Below are positions 1 through 6,098 of a stretch of 6,711 bases of DNA, one piece after another; position 1 is the stretch's first letter; each line of letters begins with the position of its first letter. The stretch covers positions 1 through 6,711 of the forward strand of contig JASLCM010000160.1 in NCBI GenBank assembly GCA_030151845.1, in the 5' to 3' direction. This DNA comes from Bacteroides sp. (GTDB lineage Bacteria > Bacteroidota > Bacteroidia > Bacteroidales > Bacteroidaceae). Made by a program: the position numbers and the translations under genes. The notes beneath the pieces were generated by a model. It did no database searches, was not told the DNA's origin, and saw nothing but the letters and a program-made list of their open reading frames with translations.

Positions 1-285
1 GCTAAGTTCCCAGCAGTAAAACGTGACTTGGCTCTACTTATAAACAAAGAGGTGAGCTTTGAAACGATCGAAAAAATAGCCTATAATACAGAAAAGAAGC
101 TATTAAAGGCAGTTGAACTGTTCGACGTTTACGAAGGGAAGAACCTAGAAGCTGGAAAGAAATCGTATGCAGTGAGCTTTACCTTGCAAGACGAAACGAA
201 GACATTAAACGATAAAGCGATTGATAAAATTATGTCTAAACTGATAAACAACCTAACTAAACAGCTAGGTGCTCAGCTTAGATAA
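1..285 (+). CDS. pheT: Phenylalanine--tRNA ligase beta subunit, C-terminal end (5'-truncated by window)
   Basis: This is the last 94 residues of the beta chain of the cytoplasmic alpha2-beta2 phenylalanyl-tRNA synthetase, which charges tRNA-Phe with phenylalanine. The frame is open from base 1 and ends in TAA at 283-285, so the gene starts outside the window; the in-frame TTG at 28 is an internal Leu codon, not a start. The visible part is the anticodon-binding ferredoxin-fold (FDX-ACB) domain: it begins with FPAVKRDLALL, the hallmark (Y/F)PxxxRDxA motif, then VYEGKNLEAGKKSYA, followed by a TLQDETKTLND segment and a final amphipathic helix. These match the C-terminus of bacterial PheT. The next gene begins 28 bases downstream with no terminator between them, so pheT probably heads or joins a transcript with the YebC-type gene. 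Identification is secure; only the C-terminal domain can be judged. Confidence 0.95.
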   Translation, partial: AKFPAVKRDLALLINKEVSFETIEKIAYNTEKKLLKAVELFDVYEGKNLEAGKKSYAVSFTLQDETKTLNDKAIDKIMSKLINNLTKQLGAQLR

Positions 286-313
286 ACTATTTTTTACTTA
301 ATTATTACACCCA

Positions 314-1054
314 ATGGGAAGAGCATTTGAATATAGAAAAGCGAGAAAGTTAAAAAGGTGGGGAAACATGGCCCGTGTATTTACTAGAGTAGGTAAGCAA
401 ATATCTATAGCTGTAAAAGAGGGAGGCCCTGACCCGGATACCAATCCGCACCTAAGAGCTGTTATCGCCAATGCTAAGCGTGAAAATATGCCAAAGGCAA
501 ATATTGAGAACGCGATAAAAAATGCAATGGGAAAAAACCAGAAGGACTATAAAGCTGTGAACTACGAAGGCTATGGTCCGCATGGTATTGCTGTTTTTGT
601 TGAGACAGCAACCGATAACTCGACCCGTACGGTGGCGAATGTAAGAAGTTATTTTAATAAATGTGGTGGATCATTAGGGGTCTCTGGTAGTGTAGACTTC
701 ATGTTCAAGCACTTGGCTATGTTTACCATCTTGAAAAAAGAGGGGATGGACTTAGAGGAGTTCTTGCTGGAGCTGATCGACTTTGACATCGACGAGGAGT
801 ATGATGTGGAGGGAGATGAGATTACCATCTATGCACCTTTTCAAGCCTTTAATGCTGTTCAAACCTTTTTAGAGGAGAATGGCTATGAGATCAAGAACTC
901 AGAGTTTACACGTATCCCGATGGATGAAAAAGAGCTAGAGGGTGAAGCACGTGAAGAGGTTGAGAAGTTGATTGAGCGTTTGGAAGACGATGAAGATGTA
1001 CAGGCTGTTTACACAACCCTAAAGCCTAGTGATTCCGAAGAAGAAGAAGCGTAA
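314..1054 (+). CDS. YebC/PmpR/TACO1-family protein, Bacteroidota-type
   Basis: The 246-residue protein belongs to the YebC/TACO1 family (Pfam Transcrip_reg). Family members were annotated as transcriptional regulators (PmpR), while mitochondrial TACO1 and bacterial YebC homologues act on the ribosome to ease translation of difficult stretches such as polyproline. Supporting motifs are FTRVGKQISIAVKEGGPDP (residues 23-41), the NMPKANIENAIK segment (58-69), YEGYGPHG (84-91), ATDNSTRTVANVR (99-111) and the NKCGGSLGVSGSVDFMF block (115-131). The length is usual for the family. The first 20 residues (MGRAFEYRKARKLKRW) replace the common MAGHSKWANIKHRK start, as is typical in this phylum, which supports ATG at 314 over the internal ATG at 368. 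The C-terminus is strongly acidic (DSEEEEA). No Shine-Dalgarno sequence precedes it. It lies 28 bases after pheT and one base before the next gene, so it is probably cotranscribed. Whether it acts on DNA or ribosomes cannot be told from sequence. Confidence 0.93.
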   Translation: MGRAFEYRKARKLKRWGNMARVFTRVGKQISIAVKEGGPDPDTNPHLRAVIANAKRENMPKANIENAIKNAMGKNQKDYKAVNYEGYGPHGIAVFVETATDNSTRTVANVRSYFNKCGGSLGVSGSVDFMFKHLAMFTILKKEGMDLEEFLLELIDFDIDEEYDVEGDEITIYAPFQAFNAVQTFLEENGYEIKNSEFTRIPMDEKELEGEAREEVEKLIERLEDDEDVQAVYTTLKPSDSEEEEA

Positions 1055-1055
1055 A

Positions 1056-1313
1056 ATGAAATATTGTCATACACCAAAAGGTACATGTAGCACAAGAATC
1101 GAAGTAGAGGTAGACGCAGGCGTAATCCAGTCTGTTACTTTTACAGGAGGGTGCCATGGAAACCTACAGGCTGTTGCCCGTTTGGTAACAGGACTTGAAC
1201 CTAGTGAAGCAATCAAGAAGTTAAAAGGAATAGAGTGTGGCCAAAAAGGGACCTCTTGCCCCGACCAACTTTGTGAAGCTTTAGAGGCGATGGGATATAG
1301 CGCCGAGGAGTAA
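1056..1313 (+). CDS. Small TSCPD-domain protein (TIGR03905-like), function unknown
   Basis: This 85-residue protein is recognisable as a stand-alone TSCPD-domain protein, a family named for the motif seen here at residues 66-70. Six cysteines are spread through it (4, 11, 33, 61, 68, 73), including GGCHGN at 31-36 and the pair flanking TSCPDQLC. This suggests metal binding or redox chemistry, but none is proven. The TSCPD domain also occurs at the ends of some ribonucleotide reductases, where it is thought to bind nucleic acid or metal. ATG at 1056 is chosen: it follows the upstream TAA by one base and gives the usual KYxxxPKGTCST start. The upstream in-frame GTG at 1029 would add only a lysine-rich stretch that is the shifted reading of the acidic tail of the YebC gene. 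It is the last gene before a strong terminator, so it probably closes the pheT-yebC transcript. No signal peptide or membrane segment is visible. Confidence 0.88.
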   Translation: MKYCHTPKGTCSTRIEVEVDAGVIQSVTFTGGCHGNLQAVARLVTGLEPSEAIKKLKGIECGQKGTSCPDQLCEALEAMGYSAEE

Positions 1314-1325
1314 TTGGGCGCAACT

Positions 1326-1366
1326 AGCATGGAGTAGAGTGATTATCTCTGCTCCAGCTCTTTTTT
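1326..1366 (+). terminator. Intrinsic terminator after the TSCPD gene
   Basis: Bases 1331-1339 (GGAGTAGAG) pair with 1347-1355 (CTCTGCTCC), 9 bp with one G-U pair, around a 7-base loop. T1330-A1356 extends the stem, and after a bulged A so do AGC 1326-1328 with GCT 1357-1359. One base later comes a run of six T (1361-1366). This is a classic hairpin plus U-tract, 12 bases after the TSCPD stop. It should end the pheT-yebC-TSCPD transcript, at least partly. Confidence 0.82.
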
Positions 1367-1374
1367 AGAAATTG

Positions 1375-1393
1375 GAGCTTAGTTCTTAAGCTC
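1375..1393 (+). promoter_or_regulatory. Second hairpin in the xth leader
   Basis: GAGCTTA (1375-1381) and TAAGCTC (1387-1393) form a perfect 7-bp stem with a 5-base loop, ending 14 bases before the xth ATG. Its left arm could instead pair with AGCTC at 1356-1360, which is part of and adjacent to the 3' base of the preceding terminator. The leader could therefore adopt competing folds. The pairing is directly visible; a regulatory role is only inferred. Confidence 0.4.
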
Positions 1394-1407
1394 AACAACG
1401 ATAGCAA

Positions 1408-2175
1408 ATGAAGATTATTACCTACAATGTGAATGGTTTGCGTGCAGCAACCCGTAAAGGACTTCCTGAGTGGCTTGCTCAGGAGAACCCCGATGTGGTG
1501 TGCATCCAGGAGACCAAGTTACAACCCGATCAATATCCTGCAGAGGAGTATGAGGCTTTGGGCTACAAGGCCTATCTCTATTCGGCTGTAAAGAAAGGAT
1601 ACAGTGGAGTAGCCATCTTGACCAAACAAGAGCCCGATCATGTAGAGTATGGCATGGGAATACCTGCCTACGACGACGAAGGACGCTTCATACGAGCCGA
1701 CTTTGGTGATCTTTCGGTGGTGAGTGTTTATCACCCTTCGGGCACAACGGGTGATGTGCGTCAGGACTTTAAGATGCAGTGGTTGGCCGACTATCAAGCT
1801 TATATTGAAGAGCTGAGAAAGAGTAGGCCAAACCTCATTCTTTGTGGCGACTATAACATTTGTCACGAAGAGATAGATATTCACGATCCTGTGCGTAATG
1901 CTACAAACAGTGGTTTCTTGCCCGAAGAGCGTGAGTGGATGACCAGCTTTATAGAGAGTGGTTTTGTAGATAGCTATCGAGCGTTAAATCCAGATACCCA
2001 AGCCTACACCTGGTGGAGCTACCGATTCAATGCTCGTGCCAACAACAAAGGGTGGAGAATTGATTACTGCATGGTTTCAGACCATTTGCTTCCTTCGGTA
2101 AAAGAGGCATGGATCAACAATGAAGCGGTGCATTCGGATCATTGTCCGACGGGTATTTTAATCAAGAAGAGATGA
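1408..2175 (+). CDS. xth: Exodeoxyribonuclease III (ExoA/XthA-type AP endonuclease)
   Basis: The 255-residue protein is a full-length exonuclease III of the endonuclease/exonuclease/phosphatase fold. It cuts DNA at abasic sites during base-excision repair and removes 3' blocking groups, acting in the cytoplasm with a divalent metal. All expected catalytic positions are present: Asn7 in TYNVNGLRA, Glu35 in CIQETK, Tyr108 in SVYHPSG, Asp148 and Asn150 in CGDYNI, Asp219 in WRIDY, and the Asp244-His245 pair in VHSDHCP. The DPVRNATNSGF segment (160-170) and TWWSYRFNAR (201-210) are also characteristic of the family. ATG at 1408 gives the standard MKIITYNVNG start; no Shine-Dalgarno sequence precedes it, as is usual in Bacteroidota. 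The gene follows a terminator and a second hairpin with no clear TAnnTTTG promoter in the 94-base gap, so readthrough or a weaker promoter may drive it. Its stop overlaps the next start by four bases. Nothing looks damaged. Confidence 0.95.
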   Translation: MKIITYNVNGLRAATRKGLPEWLAQENPDVVCIQETKLQPDQYPAEEYEALGYKAYLYSAVKKGYSGVAILTKQEPDHVEYGMGIPAYDDEGRFIRADFGDLSVVSVYHPSGTTGDVRQDFKMQWLADYQAYIEELRKSRPNLILCGDYNICHEEIDIHDPVRNATNSGFLPEEREWMTSFIESGFVDSYRALNPDTQAYTWWSYRFNARANNKGWRIDYCMVSDHLLPSVKEAWINNEAVHSDHCPTGILIKKR

Positions 2176-2639
2176 ATTTAGAAGAACGTGTAGCGCACGC
2201 AGTAGCTCTTTTTAAGAGTGGATACAACTGTTCACAATCGGTCGTTGCTGCTTTTGCCGATTTGTACGGGTTTACCCAAGAACAGGCGTTACGAATGGCC
2301 TCCTCATTTGGTGGAGGAATTGGTAGAATGCGGGAGACATGTGGTGCAGCCTGCGGACTGTTTCAGCTTGCAGGGTTAGAGACGGGAGCCACAGAGGCAA
2401 CCGATCGGGCAGGTAAGGCTGCTAACTACGCCCTAGTACAGGAGTTAGCACGTGCTTTCGAAGCAGAGAATGGGTCTATCAATTGCGGTGAATTGCTTGG
2501 ATTAAAAGAGAAGAAGCATACCGATACTATGCCAGAGGAGCGTACGGAGAATTATTACAAAAAACGTCCGTGTGTAAAGATGGTAGAGTCGGCTGCAACT
2601 TTATGGGCCAATTATTTAAGAGATAAGGGAAAAGGGTGA
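2172..2639 (+). CDS. C_GCAxxG_C_C-family cysteine protein, probable redox role
   Basis: This 155-residue protein matches the C_GCAxxG_C_C family (Pfam PF09719), known for five conserved cysteines and often placed beside redox or metal genes; its biochemical function is not established. All five expected positions are visible: Cys20 in SGYNCSQSV, Cys57 and Cys61 in ETCGAACGL, Cys105 in NCGELLG and Cys134 in RPCVKMV. The glycine-rich SFGGGIGRM (45-53) precedes the central cysteines, as usual. ATG at 2172 overlaps the xth TGA as ATGA, suggesting translational coupling; a start at the upstream in-frame TTG (2142) would be buried in xth and would add ten residues unlike the family. No signal peptide or membrane span is seen, so it is likely cytoplasmic. 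Cotranscription with xth may link it to oxidative-damage responses, but that is inference. It ends 8 bases before a hairpin. Confidence 0.88.
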   Translation: MNLEERVAHAVALFKSGYNCSQSVVAAFADLYGFTQEQALRMASSFGGGIGRMRETCGAACGLFQLAGLETGATEATDRAGKAANYALVQELARAFEAENGSINCGELLGLKEKKHTDTMPEERTENYYKKRPCVKMVESAATLWANYLRDKGKG

Positions 2640-2647
2640 AAATCAGC

Positions 2648-2686
2648 ACAAAAAGATGAGTTTATTCAATTATAACTCCTTTTTGT
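2648..2686 (+). terminator. Candidate terminator after the C_GCAxxG gene
   Basis: ACAAAAAG (2648-2655) pairs with CTTTTTGT (2679-2686), and GAGT (2658-2661) pairs with ACTC (2675-2678), with a two-base bulge and a 13-base loop. The T-run lies inside the 3' arm, and the hairpin begins 8 bases after the stop codon. It is plausible as a terminator but A/T-rich and weaker than the one at 2726-2771. Confidence 0.5.
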
Positions 2687-2691
2687 TAGCT

Positions 2692-2706
2692 ATCTTTATT
2701 AAAGAT
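2692..2706. repeat. Perfect short palindrome between two terminator hairpins
   Basis: ATCTTTA (2692-2698) and TAAAGAT (2700-2706) are perfect inverted arms around a single T. It is the middle of three dyads in this gap. With a one-base centre it is better suited to a protein-binding site than an RNA hairpin, but chance in A/T-rich DNA is a fair alternative. Confidence 0.35.
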
Positions 2707-2725
2707 GAAAGAATAGACAAAAGAT

Positions 2726-2771
2726 AAAAATGCGTAACTACACCCAATATTGTGTTTTACGCATTTTTTTT
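2726..2771 (+). terminator. Intrinsic terminator upstream of lepA
   Basis: AAAAATGCGTAA (2726-2737) is perfectly complementary to TTACGCATTTTT (2757-2768), and inside the loop ACAC (2740-2743) can pair with GTGT (2752-2755), giving a long two-part stem. A run of T (2764-2771) finishes it. It isolates lepA from the upstream xth transcript. The A-run on the 5' side would also allow some termination on the other strand. Confidence 0.8.
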
Positions 2772-2785
2772 CTCTATCCTTTTCT

Positions 2786-2793
2786 TATCTTTG
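2786..2793 (+). promoter_or_regulatory. lepA promoter, Bacteroidota -7 element
   Basis: TATCTTTG is an exact match to the Bacteroidota sigma-ABfr -7 consensus TAnnTTTG and sits 30 bases before the lepA ATG, placing the predicted transcript start near 2798-2800 with a short A/T-rich leader and no Shine-Dalgarno sequence. The -33 TTTG element is not exact; TTTT in the preceding terminator's T-run (about 2764-2767) is at the right distance. Confidence 0.65.
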
Positions 2794-2823
2794 TATTAAT
2801 ATTTAAAGAAATAGATTTATTAA

Positions 2824-4605
2824 ATGAAGAATATACGTAACTTTTGCATTATTGCTCACATTGACCACGGGAAGTCTACTTTGGCGGACCGCTTGCTCGA
2901 ATTTACAAAAACCGTTCAGGTAACTGGAGGTCAGATGCTTGATAGCATGGATCTCGAAAAAGAGCGAGGTATTACCATTAAGAGTCACGCCATTCAAATG
3001 GAGTTTGAACGAAATGGTGAACAGTATATTCTAAACTTGATCGATACTCCAGGACACGTGGACTTCTCCTATGAAGTTTCTCGTTCGATTGCTGCCTGTG
3101 AGGGGGCATTACTTATTGTAGATGCTTCTCAAGGGGTACAAGCACAAACAATTTCAAATCTTTACATGGCGATAGAGCATGACTTGGAAATTATTCCAAT
3201 CATCAATAAATGCGATATGGATAGTGCCATGCCCGAGGAGGTAGAAGATGAGATCATCGACCTATTGGGATGCGATAGAGAGGAGATTATTCGTGCATCG
3301 GGAAAAACAGGTATGGGAGTGCCAGAGATTTTAGATGCGGTAATAGACCGTGTTCCACATCCTGTGGGTGATCCAGATGCTCCACTTCAAGCGCTGATTT
3401 TCGACTCAGTATACAACACCTTCCGAGGTGTAATTGCCTATTATAAGATTACCAATGGAGTTCTTCGCAGTGGAGATGAGGTGAAATTCTTCAACACAAA
3501 GAAGGAGTATGAGGCCGATGAAATTGGTGTTTTAAAGATGCAGATGTCGCCTCGAAAAGAGATGCGTGTGGGCGATGTGGGATACATTATCTCAGGAATA
3601 AAGACATCGAAAGAAGTTAAGGTGGGAGATACCATTACCCATATCGACCGTCCTTGTGAAAAGGCGATTGAGGGATTTGAGGAGGTGAAGCCTATGGTCT
3701 TTGCTGGGGTTTATCCTATCGAATCGGAAGACTTTGAAGATCTACGTGCATCTTTAGAGAAGCTTCAGTTGAACGATGCTTCACTCACCTTCCAACCAGA
3801 GTCCTCCATAGCTTTAGGGTTTGGTTTCCGTTGTGGTTTCCTTGGGTTACTGCACATGGAGATTGTTCAAGAGCGTTTGGACAGGGAGTTCGATATGAAC
3901 GTAATTACTACGGTACCAAACGTTTCTTATAAAGTCTTTACTAAGCAAGGAGAACAGTTGGAGGTTCATAACCCAGGTGGTATGCCCGATATTGTAGATA
4001 TTGAACGAATTGAAGAGCCTTTTATTCGCTCCTCAATCATTACCTCTGCCGAGTATATTGGGCCCATTATGACGCTTTGCTTAAGCAAGCGAGGAGAACT
4101 CATTCAACAGCACTTTATTTCAGGTAACCGAGTAGACTTACAATTTATTATGCCGCTGGGTGAGATTGTAATCGACTTCTACGATAAGTTGAAGAGTGTA
4201 TCCAAAGGATATGCCTCATTCGATTATCAAGCAGATGGTTATCGTCCGTCGAAACTGGTAAAACTAGATATTTTACTCAATGGAGAGTCGGTCGATGCGC
4301 TCTCTACGCTAACACACTTTGACAATGCACAATCTATGGGGCGTAAAATGTGTGAGCGATTGAAAGAGCTAATTCCAAGACAACAATTTGATATTGCAAT
4401 TCAGGCTGCGATTGGTGCCAAAATTATTGCAAGAGAGACCATTAAAGCGGTTCGTAAAGATGTTACTGCCAAGTGTTACGGGGGAGATATTAGCCGTAAG
4501 CGTAAACTCTTAGAGAAACAGAAAAAGGGTAAGAAGCGCATGAAACAGGTAGGTAACGTAGAGGTGCCACAAAAGGCCTTCTTAGCCGTTCTGAAACTGG
4601 ACTAA
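2824..4605 (+). CDS. lepA: Elongation factor 4 (LepA), translational GTPase
   Basis: The 593-residue protein is a full-length LepA/EF4, a ribosome-associated GTPase implicated in back-translocation, ribosome assembly and translation under ionic stress. The GTP-binding domain is at the N-terminus: G1 AHIDHGKST (11-19), the switch region DLEKERGITIKS (43-54), G3 DTPGH (74-78), G4 NKCD (128-131) and G5 SGKTG (159-163). A beta-barrel domain and EF-G-like domains follow, including QPESSIALGFGFRCGFLGLLHME-type sequence near residues 324-346. The LepA-specific C-terminal domain ends with the basic run around YGGDISRKRKLLEKQKKGKKR and VEVPQKAFLAVLKLD. Cys in NKCD and Gly in SGKTG differ from the more common NKxD and SAKxG forms but keep the key Asn, Lys, Asp and Ser. 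ATG at 2824 fits the family start (MKNIRNFCIIAHIDHG). It has its own promoter and is followed 48 bases later by nhaA with no terminator between. Confidence 0.97.
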   Translation: MKNIRNFCIIAHIDHGKSTLADRLLEFTKTVQVTGGQMLDSMDLEKERGITIKSHAIQMEFERNGEQYILNLIDTPGHVDFSYEVSRSIAACEGALLIVDASQGVQAQTISNLYMAIEHDLEIIPIINKCDMDSAMPEEVEDEIIDLLGCDREEIIRASGKTGMGVPEILDAVIDRVPHPVGDPDAPLQALIFDSVYNTFRGVIAYYKITNGVLRSGDEVKFFNTKKEYEADEIGVLKMQMSPRKEMRVGDVGYIISGIKTSKEVKVGDTITHIDRPCEKAIEGFEEVKPMVFAGVYPIESEDFEDLRASLEKLQLNDASLTFQPESSIALGFGFRCGFLGLLHMEIVQERLDREFDMNVITTVPNVSYKVFTKQGEQLEVHNPGGMPDIVDIERIEEPFIRSSIITSAEYIGPIMTLCLSKRGELIQQHFISGNRVDLQFIMPLGEIVIDFYDKLKSVSKGYASFDYQADGYRPSKLVKLDILLNGESVDALSTLTHFDNAQSMGRKMCERLKELIPRQQFDIAIQAAIGAKIIARETIKAVRKDVTAKCYGGDISRKRKLLEKQKKGKKRMKQVGNVEVPQKAFLAVLKLD

Positions 4606-4653
4606 TCGATACATTATAACAATCAACTAAGTACAAACTTTACATTTTACGAG

Positions 4654-6003
4654 ATGAGTAACACAGACACTCCAAGAACATTCAACTATTCGTTTCTGAG
4701 TTTTTTAAAGCACCGAGTGAATGGGGGAATGATCCTAATGTTTGCTGCCCTTTTGGCAATGCTTGTGGCAAACTCTCCTTGGGGAGGGGCTTATGCCGAA
4801 ATTTGGAACAACCGTATCTCGCTGCAGATAGGTGATTTTAACCTATTTAGCCACCACGGTGAACCGCTAACTTTACTTCAGTTCATTAACGACGCCTTGA
4901 TGGCAATCTTCTTTTTCTCTGTAGGTTTAGAGATTAAGCGTGAAGTGATGGTAGGAGAGCTCTCTTCGCCAAGAAAAGCGTTACTGCCAGTAATTGCTGC
5001 TTTTGGAGGAATGCTTGTTCCTGTGATGTTCTATTTTATATTTGCACACACCTATCCAGAGTCAAGAGGATTAGCGATACCTATGGCGACCGATATTGCT
5101 TTCTCTTTAGGGGTGCTAAGTATGTTTGGTAGGCGAGTTCCCATCAGTCTGAAGATCTTTTTAACCACCTTTGCTGTGGTCGATGATATTGGTGGAATCT
5201 TAGTTATCGCTCTTTTCTACTCAACAGGAATTGCTGCGAACTACCTCATTTGGGCTGCTATTATCTTACTTATTTTACTGGTAGGTAATTATTTTAAAGT
5301 GCACAATAAGTTATTCTACATTGGTTTTGGTATAGTTATGTGGTACCTTTTCCTACAATCGGGAATTCATTGTACCATAGCGGGAGTTATCGTAGCCTTT
5401 ACTATACCTGCTCGCCCTAGGTACTGCATTAAAATGTATGTAGATCGTATTCGTACAAACATAGAAGAGTTAGGTACACTTACAAAAGTAGGTGAAGAGA
5501 AAATTATCCTAACTACCGAACAAATTAATCAATTAAAGAGCATAGAGTCGGCTTCTACCCGTGTAATTTCTCCGCTTCAAGCGATAGAGAACAGAATGCA
5601 CGGATTGGTAAACTACTTCATTATGCCTCTCTTTGCTTTTGCTAACGCAGGAGTGGAGTTGAGTGGTGGAGAAGGAACCCTTGGATCGGTAACCCTAGCG
5701 GTGGCCTCAGGATTGATCTTAGGTAAGCTTATCGGACTCTTCTCATTCACTTTCTTTGCCATTAAGAGCAAGCTGGTTCCTATGCCTGAGGGGATGAACT
5801 GGAAAAACATTGGTGCTGTTTCGTTATTGGGTGGTATCGGATTTACCGTATCGCTATTCATTGGTAACCTCTCGTTTGCAGAGGTAGCTCCTCATTTGCT
5901 GAATCAAGCAAAAATAGGGGTGTTATTGGGTAGTGTATTATCGGGAATATTAGGATACTTCGCCCTGAATGCAGTCTTACCAAAAGAGAAGAAAGTCGCT
6001 TAG
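4654..6003 (+). CDS. nhaA: Na+/H+ antiporter NhaA
   Basis: The 449-residue inner-membrane protein is an NhaA-type antiporter, which exports Na+ (or Li+) in exchange for protons and helps control internal pH and salt. The ion-binding aspartates equivalent to E. coli Asp163/Asp164 are Asp177/Asp178 in FAVVDDIGGI, and the one equivalent to Asp133 is Asp147 in MATDIAFSLG. Lys358 in LILGKLIG matches E. coli Lys300. Other landmarks are FFFSVGLEIKRE (86-97), IPARPR (251-256) and MPLFAFANAGV (324-334). About a dozen hydrophobic segments are visible. It is longer than the E. coli protein (388 residues), mainly from a charged cytoplasmic loop at about 257-305, which is common in relatives from this phylum. 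ATG at 4654 lacks a Shine-Dalgarno sequence. The 48-base gap after lepA has no terminator or clear promoter, so the two are probably cotranscribed; the unit ends at the terminator at 6033-6070. Confidence 0.96.
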   Translation: MSNTDTPRTFNYSFLSFLKHRVNGGMILMFAALLAMLVANSPWGGAYAEIWNNRISLQIGDFNLFSHHGEPLTLLQFINDALMAIFFFSVGLEIKREVMVGELSSPRKALLPVIAAFGGMLVPVMFYFIFAHTYPESRGLAIPMATDIAFSLGVLSMFGRRVPISLKIFLTTFAVVDDIGGILVIALFYSTGIAANYLIWAAIILLILLVGNYFKVHNKLFYIGFGIVMWYLFLQSGIHCTIAGVIVAFTIPARPRYCIKMYVDRIRTNIEELGTLTKVGEEKIILTTEQINQLKSIESASTRVISPLQAIENRMHGLVNYFIMPLFAFANAGVELSGGEGTLGSVTLAVASGLILGKLIGLFSFTFFAIKSKLVPMPEGMNWKNIGAVSLLGGIGFTVSLFIGNLSFAEVAPHLLNQAKIGVLLGSVLSGILGYFALNAVLPKEKKVA

Positions 6004-6032
6004 TGAAGCAATTTTCGATTTCAAGTAGAGCG

Positions 6033-6070
6033 AAAAAGCTATCAGATTTATTTCTGGTAGCTTTTTTTTT
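6033..6070 (+). terminator. Intrinsic terminator after nhaA
   Basis: AAAAAGCTATCAGA (6033-6046) pairs with TCTGGTAGCTTTTT (6053-6066), 14 bp with a single G-U pair, around a 6-base loop, and the T-run continues to 6070. It starts 29 bases after the nhaA stop and should end the lepA-nhaA transcript. The A-run on its left side could also let it work for a gene converging from the other strand. Confidence 0.9.
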
Positions 6071-6098
6071 AGGAGAGCTACTAAGGGAGATTTAAATG

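Noticed and set aside
28..285. A separate 85-residue gene starting at TTG 28
   Set aside because: The frame is open to the window edge and the upstream residues complete the PheT FPAVKRDLALL motif, so the TTG is an internal Leu codon.
1029..1055. Upstream GTG start for the TSCPD protein
   Set aside because: It lies inside the acidic tail of the YebC gene and adds only a lysine-rich shifted reading of it; ATG at 1056 matches the family start.
1519..1884. 121-codon open frame on the minus strand inside xth
   Set aside because: It is fully covered by a strongly supported gene with all catalytic residues and shows no recognisable domain. The other minus-strand frames at 1067-1330, 2803-2997, 3441-3635 and 5613-5861 are rejected for the same reason.
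2142..2171. Upstream TTG start for the C_GCAxxG_C_C protein
   Set aside because: It would be buried in xth and adds residues unlike the family; the ATGA overlap at 2172 is a much better start.
4641..4648. TACATTTT as an nhaA promoter
   Set aside because: It lacks the final G of TAnnTTTG and lies only five bases before the ATG, too close to give a normal leader.
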